Shown here: positions 1 to 6,356 of the stretch, one piece after another
Layout: each line of letters starts with the position of its first letter
Position numbering within the stretch: the stretch's first letter is position 1
Virus record (IMG/VR): IMGVR_UViG_3300050821_020419
Span: 1 to 42,736 of that record
Reading direction: 5' to 3' (one strand)
Length of the DNA: 42,736 nucleotides
Source: a virus
The notes under the pieces: model-generated
Database searches by the model: none
What the model saw: the letters and a program-made list of their open reading frames with translations, nothing else
Told to the model about the DNA's origin: nothing
Made by a program: the position numbers and the translations under genes

Positions 1-97
1 GCTCAGCTCTAGGTTTGCAAACATCTACCAATAACGGGTCTTCTTATTCATCTACAGGATATGTTTGTAGTCCAATTCAGACGGACTCTATTCCTTT
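1..97. repeat. terminal redundancy, identical to 42640-42736
   Basis: Bases 1-97 repeat exactly at 42640-42736 and the reading frame of the last fibre gene continues across the junction. This is what a circular or circularly permuted genome looks like after assembly. A physical direct terminal repeat is less likely because the repeat is short and lies inside a coding region. Confidence 0.9.
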
Positions 98-302
98 GAC
101 TGTTGGTGGCCTTTATTATCTTTTTAATGTGACGAGCGGCGCGCAATGTGTAGTGCATGGCAGTTTTGTGACTACACCGGGGGGGGTTGCGACCCTTACC
201 GATTATTTTGGAGCTTCTCCCGATACTAGTGTGAATGCTATTCGGGTTCATTCGGGATCGTCGTTTTCAGGTAAATTTACACTATACGGAATCTCTCAGT
301 AA
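1..302 (+). CDS. tail fibre protein, C-terminal part (continues from 41580-42736)
   Basis: This is the 3' end of the fibre gene that starts at 41580. Codons are in phase from base 3 (TCA GCT CTA) to the TAA at 300-302, and the same codons appear at the right end of the window. Joined across the circular junction the gene gives a protein of 453 residues. The visible tail is Ser/Thr/Gly rich with beta-type alternation, as expected for the receptor-contacting end of a fibre. There is no start codon with a ribosome site here; the internal TTG at 15 is a Leu codon of the larger gene. Function is inferred from position after six other fibre-type genes and from composition. Confidence 0.85.
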   Translation, partial: SALGLQTSTNNGSSYSSTGYVCSPIQTDSIPLTVGGLYYLFNVTSGAQCVVHGSFVTTPGGVATLTDYFGASPDTSVNAIRVHSGSSFSGKFTLYGISQ

Positions 303-321
303 TTTTTATTTAGGAGTTTTT

Positions 322-444
322 ATGAAACACAAGAAAGAACATGAAATGAAAAAAGAAAAACACCATCACGAAGAAAAGCATAAAAAAGAGCATCACGACA
401 AAAAAGAGATGATGATGAAAAAAGAACATAAGAAGAAAAAATAA
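322..444 (+). CDS. Lys/His-rich small basic peptide
   Basis: A 40-residue peptide made almost only of Lys, His, Glu, Asp and Met. A good AGGAG site (312-316) lies six bases before the ATG. It follows the last fibre gene by 19 bases, so it is probably cotranscribed with it. The composition suggests a disordered polycation that could bind nucleic acid or metal through its His clusters; this is inference. I know no named family for it. Low complexity could be coincidental, but the ribosome site and the TAATG coupling to the next peptide argue for a real gene. Confidence 0.6.
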   Translation: MKHKKEHEMKKEKHHHEEKHKKEHHDKKEMMMKKEHKKKK

Positions 445-572
445 TGGACAAAATCATCCTCAAAGATAAAAAAAAAATAGATAAGATGATGGATGACCTT
501 GTCAAGAAGGATAAACCTCGCGATAAGAAGATCGAGAAGTGCGACAAGGCCATGATGAAGAAGAAAAAGTAG
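444..572 (+). CDS. Lys-rich small basic peptide
   Basis: A 42-residue peptide whose ATG overlaps the stop of the previous peptide (TAATG at 442-446), so translation is probably coupled. About half the residues are Lys or Asp/Glu, with a run of four Lys at the C-terminus. The gene ends directly against the stop codon of the minus-strand exonuclease gene, with no spacer. It resembles its upstream neighbour in composition and both may be DNA-associated. No family is recognised. Confidence 0.55.
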   Translation: MDKIILKDKKKIDKMMDDLVKKDKPRDKKIEKCDKAMMKKKK

Positions 573-1466
573 CTATTGGCTCAAAAACCATTGCTCGATT
601 GGTGTCTTACGGTATGCTTCTTGATTGGTTATACCATAATCCTCCATCATCTTTTTGTAGTCCAGATTTCCAAGCTTTTTCACTTTTTTAAGCTTGTATT
701 CTTCTCCGGGGATACCTGAGATGATCGATCTTTCATGCGGGCACTTGCCTATGATCTCATCTTTCAACGATTTGTACTTTCTTTCCAACGCCTTAATCTG
801 CTCTCCCACCTCAAATGCTTCCTTTGCCTTTAAGGATAGGCTTAAATCGATTATATGGGTCCAGTCCCTGATGGTAGCCTCTGGCGGACTAAAATCGATC
901 ATAGAGGCAAAGAACGACAAAACCTCATGAAACATATTGTCAGCATAATCTTGGTCCTTTTCATATTCTACGATCACTCCATCTTCAGAAACTCCATCCC
1001 AAGAGAAGTAAACGACATGACAAGCGCCAGAAAGATCCCATTGGTGGGCTACCTGCGCGACATAATGCTCGGGGATTTCACCTTTCATCGCAGTAGCATG
1101 ATCTCTTTTGCCGGGACATTTGATCTCAGCTATATATAAATCTCCGTTTTCATCTACCCAGAAACCATCCAGTGAAGCGATGAGATCAGGATGAGCCAAG
1201 CTCTGAAGAACTTTTGGCTGATAGTCCCTTCCCGTCATACGATTCAAAATCTCTCTAGCCTTAGATTCTAGATCTGATCCTCTTTGCATCGCATGGGTTT
1301 TCTCTTTCGAGGTCCCTCTCATCATTCTTTCCCAGCACTGAAGCTTAGTTTCAAATGGGCTGACTCCCATGATGGCGGAGACGTCCGATGAGCCGATCTT
1401 TCCTTTCCTAAAATCTAGCCACTCTTGCGTTCCTTGTTCCACTTCTATAATATTGAATTTGTTCAT
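573..1466 (-). CDS. YqaJ-family phage recombination exonuclease
   Basis: A 297-residue protein of the lambda-exonuclease/YqaJ nuclease family, which resects double-stranded ends 5' to 3' for single-strand annealing. Visible family features are the N-terminal QEWLDFRKGKIGSSDVSAIMG stretch (split here: QEWLDFRKGK, then IGSSDVSAIMG), an acidic residue in ASLDGFW near residue 100, the catalytic E-x-K in AEIKCPGK, and the Q-VAHQ motif after it. The second half is a helical, Lys-rich extension. It lies downstream of the ERF annealing protein on the same strand with a 50-base gap containing a hairpin. Exonuclease plus annealing protein is the classic two-component phage recombinase pair, so function is well supported. 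Confidence 0.85.
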   Translation of the reverse strand: MNKFNIIEVEQGTQEWLDFRKGKIGSSDVSAIMGVSPFETKLQCWERMMRGTSKEKTHAMQRGSDLESKAREILNRMTGRDYQPKVLQSLAHPDLIASLDGFWVDENGDLYIAEIKCPGKRDHATAMKGEIPEHYVAQVAHQWDLSGACHVVYFSWDGVSEDGVIVEYEKDQDYADNMFHEVLSFFASMIDFSPPEATIRDWTHIIDLSLSLKAKEAFEVGEQIKALERKYKSLKDEIIGKCPHERSIISGIPGEEYKLKKVKKLGNLDYKKMMEDYGITNQEAYRKTPIEQWFLSQ

Positions 1467-1492
1467 GAGTATTGCTTCTTTTATCCTTGGAA

Positions 1493-1521
1493 GGCGCCCC
1501 GGATTAAAGGGCGCCTTTTTT
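1493..1521 (+). terminator. GC-rich hairpin followed by T run between ERF and exonuclease genes
   Basis: GGCGCCC (1493-1499) pairs with GGGCGCC (1509-1515) around a 9-base loop, followed by six T on the plus strand. As a Rho-independent terminator it would stop plus-strand transcripts, antisense to the exonuclease/ERF operon. Read on the minus strand it is an intercistronic hairpin without a T run, which could shape the ratio of ERF to exonuclease mRNA. Confidence 0.6.
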
Positions 1522-2140
1522 ATTTCTTAACTAATTCATTAGAACGCTGAACCATTCTTTGTTGAATCTTTTCTTGCTCTGATAAAGGAACAAGATCAAA
1601 ACGATCCACGCCATAATGTCTTAGAGCTCTTCCTCTCCATTCCTGATCGTATGGAGTGATATTTTTTCTGATATGATCTTCTATATGAGATGCTGTGATG
1701 GAAGAAATGTACTGCACTTGTGCGGTTTCTTGTCTTGGAGCGTCCTTAACAGATTCCCCATCATCATCATCCTCTGTGCTAATGCCCAAAATAGCGGAAA
1801 GAGCGTATCTACGGTTATAAGTCATCGCGCTACCAATCTTTTGGATATCGATGTCCTTAGTATTCACGTTCAAAACACTTCTGATCCATTGACCTGAGTT
1901 GTGCATTAAGATTGTGATGAGCTTGAGAGCATCCTGTTCTTGGGAATAAACCTGCGTAACAGATAGTCCGTTTTTGTCTAAAGGGGCCCTGATCGCCTCC
2001 CAGATTGCAGATAAATCCGCGTACGAATAGGTAAACTTTCCTCCTCCCGCAGTCTTTCCTTTTGCAACTGGCGGTGTCATCCCTTGCATCTTAGAAAGTG
2101 CCTCTGCTAACTTAGAAATATCTTGACTCATGTTTTCCAT
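1520..2140 (-). CDS. erf: ERF-family single-strand annealing protein
   Basis: A 206-residue protein of the ERF family (P22 Erf type), which anneals complementary single strands and works with the exonuclease encoded next. The Gly/Tyr-rich core around KFTYSYADLSAIWEAIR, the QVYSQEQD segment and the QKIGSAMTYNRRYALSAILG stretch followed by an acidic patch are typical. I chose the ATG at 2140 because an AAGGAG site sits eight bases before it; the frame is open further upstream to 2191 but without such a site and through the promoter. The C-terminal third is more variable and may contact other replication proteins. Confidence 0.85.
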   Translation of the reverse strand: MENMSQDISKLAEALSKMQGMTPPVAKGKTAGGGKFTYSYADLSAIWEAIRAPLDKNGLSVTQVYSQEQDALKLITILMHNSGQWIRSVLNVNTKDIDIQKIGSAMTYNRRYALSAILGISTEDDDDGESVKDAPRQETAQVQYISSITASHIEDHIRKNITPYDQEWRGRALRHYGVDRFDLVPLSEQEKIQQRMVQRSNELVKK

Positions 2141-2170
2141 GTGTGTCTCCTTGTAGTTAATACGATAATC

Positions 2171-2199
2171 ATGATATCTTAGTGTAAACATTAAGTCAA
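2171..2199 (-). promoter_or_regulatory. sigma70 promoter for the ERF/exonuclease operon
   Basis: On the minus strand TTGACT (2199-2194) and TATCAT (2176-2171) are spaced by exactly 17 bases. Transcription would start near 2164, giving a leader of about 24 bases to the ERF start. A 19-base block covering the -35 (2184-2202) is repeated exactly at 6617-6635. Confidence 0.7.
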
Positions 2200-2211
2200 T
2201 ACACGCGTGTA
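2200..2211. promoter_or_regulatory. 12-bp palindromic operator candidate
   Basis: TACACGCGTGTA is a perfect palindrome that abuts the -35 box of the minus-strand promoter and ends three bases before the HTH gene's ATG. A direct repeat GTGTAAACAT (2182-2191 and 2207-2216) flanks it, centres 25 bp apart. Placement fits autoregulation by the HTH protein; this is inferred, not shown. Confidence 0.5.
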
Positions 2212-2214
2212 AAC

Positions 2215-2514
2215 ATGAAGAAAAAAACAGTGAAGCAGCTTTTACAGCACATAAAAAACCAAAACTTTATTTTAAGTCAACTCACTAAACCAGGATTTAT
2301 CGACTTAAAGACCCTGAGTTTGAAAAAATGGATCGATGAATGTCATATCACCAACTCAGAACTAGCAGAGGTATTAGGTGTTTCACGGATCACTATTCAT
2401 GCGTATAGAAGGGGTAGGCAAAACCCAATCAAAAAAACTTTTGACAAAATCGTAAAGCTCTCTGAAGGATTCATTCACTCCTTTGAGCAGATGAAGGATG
2501 ATTATGGCAGCTAA
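2215..2514 (+). CDS. HTH transcriptional regulator (Cro/C1-like)
   Basis: A 99-residue protein with a helix-turn-helix at about residues 40-80: ITNSELAEVLGVSRITIHAYRRG is a textbook XRE-type motif with a recognition helix rich in Arg and Tyr. It diverges from the ERF/exonuclease operon across a 74-bp control region holding a promoter and a palindrome, the position expected for a phage switch regulator. The ATG has no Shine-Dalgarno sequence; the palindrome occupies that space. It may repress or activate the recombination operon and the similarly controlled operon at 6.6 kb. No cleavage or dimerisation domain is seen, so it is closer to Cro than to CI in size. Confidence 0.65.
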   Translation: MKKKTVKQLLQHIKNQNFILSQLTKPGFIDLKTLSLKKWIDECHITNSELAEVLGVSRITIHAYRRGRQNPIKKTFDKIVKLSEGFIHSFEQMKDDYGS

Positions 2515-2710
2515 AGCTATCAAATTAGAGCCTATACCTATCAAGACATTTAGTATAATGACAGATCAAGGGGATATAAAAGTACAAGGTCACTTCTGGA
2601 ACACTGACAAAGATGGCAACCTCTGCGTGTATAAAAAAGATCATTATAATTTGAAGATGCAGTGTGCCACATTCAGAAGCTGGCTATCGATCGTGGCTAT
2701 TTCTTCTTAG
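2504..2710 (+). CDS. small protein of unknown function
   Basis: A 68-residue protein overlapping the end of the HTH gene by 11 bases. I chose the ATG at 2504 because GAAGG lies six bases upstream; an ATG at 2498 is too close to it. Residues around QGDIKVQGHFWNTDKDGNLCVYKKDH look like a short beta-sheet domain. The gene ends convergently over the last bases of a minus-strand small gene. Coupling with the regulator suggests an early or regulatory role, but I recognise no family. Confidence 0.5.
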   Translation: MAAKAIKLEPIPIKTFSIMTDQGDIKVQGHFWNTDKDGNLCVYKKDHYNLKMQCATFRSWLSIVAISS

Positions 2711-2843
2711 GCATCTTGGCACCTGACTTTCGGGCCTCATTCAAAGCTGCGGCAATTGATTGATTTCTAGGATGGCCGCTAGACTCCATTTCCTTGATGT
2801 TCTGTCCTATTACGCTCTTCGACTTTCCTTTTTTTAATGGCAT
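2697..2843 (-). CDS. small basic phage protein (DUF6496-like)
   Basis: A 48-residue basic protein that starts MPLKKGKSKSVIGQNIKEM and continues with GHPRNQSIAAALNEARKSGAK. This pattern, a Lys-rich start, an N-I-K-E-M helix and an A-A-A-x-x-x-A-R-K-S-G-A end, is one I know from many phage genomes as a small protein of unknown function (I believe DUF6496). It begins inside the end of the RusA gene (10-base overlap), so it is translationally coupled to it. It could be a DNA-binding accessory of the resolvase; that is inference. Confidence 0.65.
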   Translation of the reverse strand: MPLKKGKSKSVIGQNIKEMESSGHPRNQSIAAALNEARKSGAKMPKKK

Positions 2844-3256
2844 ATGTACTCCTTCAGACGGATAATTGTTCTTGGGTTAAGGGAATATTCTTTCGACGTC
2901 CATCCTTCCACGATCTGCGAATCATTTTTGATGACCACTCCTTGCAAGACGTCGCTTCCCAGTTTTCTCAAATTGTCTATATCGGGAGTAGACGTTGGTC
3001 TCAACGCCCCCATAATCATAAGATCTTGTTTTTTTTTGGAAGCTGATTTAGGGATTGGCATGTAGAAAAACATATCGCAAATGAGCGGAGTCTCAAGGAT
3101 TGGTCCTTTATACTGACCTCTTAGGATCTCTTTAAAATCGTTCATTACCTTTGTTCTTGGAGAAAAAGCCCCTCGCGTCCCTACATAAGGCGCTTTCCAG
3201 GGAAGAGGGAGGCCCCAAATTATCAATTCAAGTGCCAAAGAAGGTGAGTTGTTCAA
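2834..3256 (-). CDS. rusA: RusA-like Holliday junction resolvase
   Basis: A 140-residue endodeoxyribonuclease of the RusA family, which cuts four-way junctions during recombination and before packaging. The signature is the TPDIDNLRKLGSDVL stretch, in which the two Asp and the Asn-Leu-x-K are the metal-binding and junction-contacting residues, followed by a conserved NDSQIVEG strand. It probably starts at TTG 3256, with AGGA six bases upstream and the start inside the previous gene. It belongs with the ERF/exonuclease pair functionally although it is in a separate operon. Confidence 0.85.
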   Translation of the reverse strand: MNNSPSLALELIIWGLPLPWKAPYVGTRGAFSPRTKVMNDFKEILRGQYKGPILETPLICDMFFYMPIPKSASKKKQDLMIMGALRPTSTPDIDNLRKLGSDVLQGVVIKNDSQIVEGWTSKEYSLNPRTIIRLKEYICH

Positions 3257-3428
3257 CTTTTTTCCTAACTTTCAAAGAATCTCTTGGGTTAGTTCTAACA
3301 TACGTTTCTTTTAGAAACCACATTTCTCTTTGAAGCCTCGTGATCCATTTCTCTAGGCGTGTAATCTTTTTTTCAAGAGTTTCTTGATATAAATCGTGAT
3401 GCATTTGACTCTCCATGTCGGACGTCAA
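3228..3428 (-). CDS. small coiled-coil protein of unknown function
   Basis: A 66-residue protein dominated by an amphipathic helix (residues 12-45, with LEKKITRLEKWITRLQRE showing heptad spacing). The TTG at 3428 overlaps the stop of the upstream gene; the ATG at 3416 is an alternative start. Neither has a clear ribosome site, so coupling is likely. It sits between an unknown gene and rusA in one minus-strand operon. No family is recognised. Confidence 0.5.
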   Translation of the reverse strand: MTSDMESQMHHDLYQETLEKKITRLEKWITRLQREMWFLKETYVRTNPRDSLKVRKKVEQLTFFGT

Positions 3429-3688
3429 TCATACCATTCAAAACGATTTAGACAAAACAAGATCATATCAACTGCCTCATCCGGCGTCTCTGTAGTTTCA
3501 AATGCAATTTTCATACCAGACTGCATCAACAAAACACTGAGTTGGGTATGATTCCACCTTTTAGACTTTCTGGTAACCCATCGATCCAGTTCACACACAA
3601 GGTCTTTAAGATCAGCTACGTAGTCAGGGGACATTTCTTCTTTCATCAAGACAAACATATATGAAGGATTGTTTTGAGAACCACTCAA
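3425..3688 (-). CDS. hypothetical protein
   Basis: An 87-residue, mainly helical protein and the first gene of the minus operon that leads to rusA. It starts at TTG 3686-3688; ATGs further in are alternatives because no strong ribosome site is visible. The sequence around KSKRWNHTQLSVLLMQSGMKIAFETTETPDEAV does not match a family I know. Transcription may come from the extended -10 motif at 3822-3835. Confidence 0.45.
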   Translation of the reverse strand: MSGSQNNPSYMFVLMKEEMSPDYVADLKDLVCELDRWVTRKSKRWNHTQLSVLLMQSGMKIAFETTETPDEAVDMILFCLNRFEWYD

Positions 3689-3750
3689 ATAAATTCTTGA
3701 TTAGACTTTTTAGTTTAAGGGGATTAAGATCGAACCTATAAATAAAAGAA

Positions 3751-3771
3751 CCTCGGGAGAGAAGCCCGAGG
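3751..3771. terminator. hairpin, possible bidirectional terminator
   Basis: CCTCGGG (3751-3757) and CCCGAGG (3765-3771) form a seven-base stem with a seven-base loop. A T-rich stretch follows on the minus strand (TTCTTTTATTT) and a short TTTT follows on the plus strand. It lies in the control region between two divergent operons and could be an attenuator for the minus operon. Confidence 0.45.
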
Positions 3772-3821
3772 CTAGAGTTTTACTAAGAAAACAGTGTTCT
3801 ATTCTACTGAACATTGACTAT

Positions 3822-3835
3822 TGTAAAGCATAGCA
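3822..3835 (-). promoter_or_regulatory. extended -10 promoter motif shared with 17870-17883
   Basis: On the minus strand the 14-mer TGCTATGCTTTACA contains TGnTATGCT, an extended -10 element. The same 14-mer recurs at 17870-17883 upstream of another minus operon. No good -35 is visible. Both copies lie 130 bp or less upstream of the first gene of a minus operon. Confidence 0.45.
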
Positions 3836-3886
3836 ACTTAAAATCAACTCTAAAGAAATAGTTGACATAAGTCAAGGGCTCTCTCG

Positions 3887-3908
3887 AGGTTCCAATCACA
3901 AGGAACCT
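3887..3908 (+). promoter_or_regulatory. hairpin masking the ribosome site of the replication gene
   Basis: AGGTTCC (3887-3893) is the exact complement of GGAACCT (3902-3908), which ends directly before the ATG at 3909 and contains most of the AGGAA ribosome site. In the mRNA the seven-base stem would hide the site, suggesting translational control. A TTGAC-N4-GTCAA inverted repeat lies just upstream at 3862-3875. Confidence 0.5.
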
Positions 3909-4874
3909 ATGAACCTATTTGATCTCTTAAACGCCAATAATTACTTCTGTGTGAATCGCAAGCTAGCTCAAGAAATAGGGTTAGAAACGGCTGTATTCTT
4001 AAGCGAAATAGTAGACAAGCACGCCTACTTCGAATCTAATGAAATGCTGAAAAATGGATGGTTTTATCTAACCATAGAAACTGCTGAAGAGAGAACCAGT
4101 CTTAGTAGAAGACAACAAGACTCAGCCATTGAAGCGCTCAAAAAATTAGGTTTTATCGATTCCAAGCAAATGGGCTTACCAGCTAAAAGGCATTTCTTCC
4201 TTTTTAAAGAAAAGATTACAGAATGGCTGTTTCGTACAAACAAGGATGGCGATTCGAGCAAACTGGAGTGGCGAAAAACGCCAACCAGGAGTGGCGAAAA
4301 CGAACAACCTACACCTATATATAAAAGACCTAATAAAAAGACCTATATCTCTCTTGTCCCCCCTGTCGGTGAGACGACAGACAGTGTTTCTTCTAAAGAA
4401 AAAAAAGAACTTCCTTCAGAAGCTTATGAAATAGCGGAGGCCATTTGGAAGCACGTTCACAAGATTCATCCGAACCACAAAGCACCTAACATCGAGGAAT
4501 GGGCAAGAACCATCGAGATTTGCCACAGGATCGATCATCGCGCTTGGGAGGACATAAGACTCGTCTTAAGGTTTGCGACCGAAATAGACCCCTTCTGGGC
4601 CAAAACAATGCAGTCCGCCGATTCCTTGCGGAGGAACTTCGATAAGATCTCTTTGAAAATGAAACCTGTCGAGACCGAAGGCTCCAGGATTGAGATAAAC
4701 CGGGAATTTGCCTTCAAAATTAAAAATCTCTTGGCCAAGAAGGGCCAGGAACACCTTTTAATCGTTCATGCCAAGTCAGTCCAAAGGCAAAACGGAGACT
4801 CAACCTCTTTAGATTTGCCTCCAGAAACTTTTGAGAGTATTTTGGTTAACTGGTTTAGCTTGAGGGTGAAATGA
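3909..4874 (+). CDS. replication initiator/replisome organiser-like protein
   Basis: A 321-residue protein. The first 105 residues look like the winged-helix domain of phage replication proteins: an N-terminal helix region (NRKLAQEIGLETAVFLSEIV), then YLTIETAEERTSLSRRQQDSA as the recognition part and a KLGFIDSKQMG turn with a beta wing. A low-complexity linker (about 110-165) leads to a helical C-terminal domain with a DnaD-like feel. Such proteins bind the origin and help load host helicase. Its ribosome site is masked by a hairpin (3887-3908). It is the first gene of a plus-strand operon and overlaps the next gene by ATGA. Assignment rests on architecture, not on a precise family match. Confidence 0.6.
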   Translation: MNLFDLLNANNYFCVNRKLAQEIGLETAVFLSEIVDKHAYFESNEMLKNGWFYLTIETAEERTSLSRRQQDSAIEALKKLGFIDSKQMGLPAKRHFFLFKEKITEWLFRTNKDGDSSKLEWRKTPTRSGENEQPTPIYKRPNKKTYISLVPPVGETTDSVSSKEKKELPSEAYEIAEAIWKHVHKIHPNHKAPNIEEWARTIEICHRIDHRAWEDIRLVLRFATEIDPFWAKTMQSADSLRRNFDKISLKMKPVETEGSRIEINREFAFKIKNLLAKKGQEHLLIVHAKSVQRQNGDSTSLDLPPETFESILVNWFSLRVK

Positions 4875-5191
4875 ATGATTATGAACTTCCCGAAGAGCGT
4901 CAAAACGAAGGCAAGCCTCATCCAGATTCTGGAAAAAATTTTCTTTACTCAAGCAAAAAATTATGGGGCTTGTTTTTTAAAGAAGATGTCAAAGTGGAAT
5001 TGCAGAAAAAGAACCAAATCCCACTTTGTTGTCTATTCGTTTATGGGACAGCTGCCAGACACTCTTATTGGATTTCTTTTCACCAAAACGCTGTCTTGTT
5101 CAATACTGAACTATCTGATATTCTAAATCATATGAGGCAAAATGGTCTTATAAAAACGCCTCTTGTCGATGCAGATGATAAGTGGGGATGA
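4871..5191 (+). CDS. hypothetical protein coupled to replication gene
   Basis: A 106-residue protein whose ATG overlaps the stop of the replication gene (ATGA), with GAGG just upstream. It has a disordered, acidic N-terminus and a central hydrophobic strand region (IPLCCLFVYGTAARHSYWIS). I recognise no family. Operon position suggests a replication accessory role. A long stretch of non-coding, structured sequence follows it. Confidence 0.5.
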   Translation: MNDYELPEERQNEGKPHPDSGKNFLYSSKKLWGLFFKEDVKVELQKKNQIPLCCLFVYGTAARHSYWISFHQNAVLFNTELSDILNHMRQNGLIKTPLVDADDKWG

Positions 5192-5380
5192 TAGCATCTC
5201 ACTTGAAACCTAAGAGGAATTAGAGTTAACATTCAAGTGCCGAAGATTGCTGAATAGGTAGGCGCGCCTGTGCCAAGGCTCGGGAAGGGATAAAACGAAA
5301 CCGAAACTCTCTCGAAAGGAGAGGAATCATAGGGCGACGAAACCCCCCATGAAAGTGCGATTCTTTCTCTGCGGCTCATT
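5192..5380 (+). ncRNA. candidate structured RNA
   Basis: About 190 bases without a gene, rich in local complementarity: CACTTGAA (5200-5207) with TTCAAGTG (5232-5239); CTCTC (5307-5311) with GAGAG (5319-5323) closing a UCGAAAG loop; GAAAG (5351-5355) with CTTTC (5363-5367). Several GAAAC boxes and a GGCGCGCC palindrome (5261-5268) are also present. The GC content is higher than in neighbouring intergenic DNA and there is no open frame. It could be the leader of the SpoVG-like gene that follows or an independent small RNA. It matches no riboswitch or ribozyme consensus I can recall; strand is inferred from the flanking genes. Confidence 0.45.
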
Positions 5381-5392
5381 TAATGAGGATGG

Positions 5393-5698
5393 ATGAAAAT
5401 ACTTAACTACAGGCGCCAACCGCAAGGATCTTATGCGCTGGCCCTCTTCGACGTGCACATCCCCGCCATCGACTGCACCTGGCACAATCTCAAATTAGTG
5501 CAAAACAAGAAGGGAGGGAAATATATTCAGTCCCCCCAATTCAAAGATGGTGAAGTAGACGGCAAAGCAATCTACAAGCCTTATTTTTCCTTCGGTGATC
5601 ATAAGGGACGCGAGTTCAATAGCAAATGTCTTGAACTCTTAAGAGAATTCGACTCAGGACCAAACCCTCACACGATGTCCGATAGCTTATTCAACTAA
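5393..5698 (+). CDS. SpoVG-like protein
   Basis: A 101-residue protein that resembles the SpoVG fold used by many phages: MKILNYRRQPQGSYALALFD, then VHIPAIDCTWHNLKLVQNK and a K-Y-I-Q-S-P strand match the order of beta strands followed by a FVxxP-like motif in SpoVG. SpoVG proteins bind DNA or RNA. The ATG follows GAGGATGG. The gene ends convergently with an 8-base overlap on the minus operon. Family assignment is moderately sure; the role in this phage is unknown, though the structured leader makes RNA-linked control possible. Confidence 0.5.
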   Translation: MKILNYRRQPQGSYALALFDVHIPAIDCTWHNLKLVQNKKGGKYIQSPQFKDGEVDGKAIYKPYFSFGDHKGREFNSKCLELLREFDSGPNPHTMSDSLFN

Positions 5699-5915
5699 AT
5701 TCCGAGTCGTCGCTAAACTCTATCCAAGAGGCCTTTGGGTACCCAGATTTAACCCTTCTTTGATACTCAAGACTGTTACAACTTTTCTTGTATCCAGATG
5801 TCCTGGCCAGCCAGCTTTGATTAATCTTTAGGAAGAAACGCTTTCTGCGAGCATCCTCTTCCCAAAGCTGCTTGTATCTTTCTAAGACCGGATCAATCGG
5901 CTTCGAACTCTTCAA
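5691..5915 (-). CDS. small basic protein of unknown function
   Basis: A 74-residue protein rich in Lys, Arg and aromatic residues (RRKRFFLKINQSWLARTSGYKKS). It has no ATG; the likely start is TTG 5915 inside the end of the preceding gene (23-base overlap). Its sequence has a DNA-binding look, but no defined motif. It is the last gene of the minus operon starting at 6577. Confidence 0.45.
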   Translation of the reverse strand: MKSSKPIDPVLERYKQLWEEDARRKRFFLKINQSWLARTSGYKKSCNSLEYQRRVKSGYPKASWIEFSDDSEFS

Positions 5916-6015
5916 GGTCTACATCTTCCCCATTTCCCTTCTCGTCCGCATACAATTCGCGCATATCAGAAGGCTCGAGTTGATCATACCAGGATTGAAA
6001 TTTATCGATGTTCAT
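5893..6015 (-). CDS. 40-residue acidic peptide
   Basis: An acidic peptide starting MNIDKFQSWYDQLEPSDM and ending in a Glu/Asp-rich tail. GAGGAATC immediately precedes the ATG, the same initiation cassette seen at 15976, 16096 and 17292. The start overlaps the stop of the upstream gene (ATGA). Its acidity beside two basic neighbours is notable. No family is recognised. Confidence 0.6.
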   Translation of the reverse strand: MNIDKFQSWYDQLEPSDMRELYADEKGNGEDVDLEEFEAD

Positions 6016-6356
6016 GATTCCTCACTATTTTTCTTTTGTATTTCTGTTGAAAAGAACCTCAGGATTTCTCCCCACCTTCTAAAAGAGGCTAGACGATATC
6101 GAAGAGGCATTTCAATGAGAGGCCTTTCTAACTTTCCATCTACCACCGCGATCAGCCTCTGTTTATCCGTCGACCATCCCACTTGAAGATCTCTTTCTAC
6201 CTGAAAAAAAACCTCCGATATAAGGGCCCCCCTTTTTAGGATAGACTCTAATCTTTTTATGTGACTGCTTATTTCTGCCAGAAACGCCCTAGACTCTTCC
6301 ACATTCATCTCAAGATCGTCATAGAGATCGGTATTAAAATTACCCATTGAGTTCAT
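6012..6356 (-). CDS. hypothetical helical protein
   Basis: A 114-residue protein, mostly helical, with a possible coiled coil at residues 17-42 (MNVEESRAFLAEISSHIKRLE) and a basic C-terminal half. The ATG overlaps the stop of the upstream gene (TAATG). It belongs to the four-gene minus operon driven from the promoter near 6630. I recognise no family. Confidence 0.55.
   Translation of the reverse strand: MNSMGNFNTDLYDDLEMNVEESRAFLAEISSHIKRLESILKRGALISEVFFQVERDLQVGWSTDKQRLIAVVDGKLERPLIEMPLRYRLASFRRWGEILRFFSTEIQKKNSEES

Noticed and set aside
1-97. True direct terminal repeat of a linear virion genome
   Set aside because: Its small size and location inside a fibre gene are better explained by overlap from assembling a circular or permuted molecule; virion-end data would be needed to say otherwise.
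2158-2165. TAATACGA, first half of a T7 promoter
   Set aside because: Only eight bases match, the rest of the consensus is absent, and no phage RNA polymerase gene is present.
5872-6186. Plus-strand frame of 104 codons
   Set aside because: It opposes three tightly overlapping minus genes with coupled starts and has no ribosome site.
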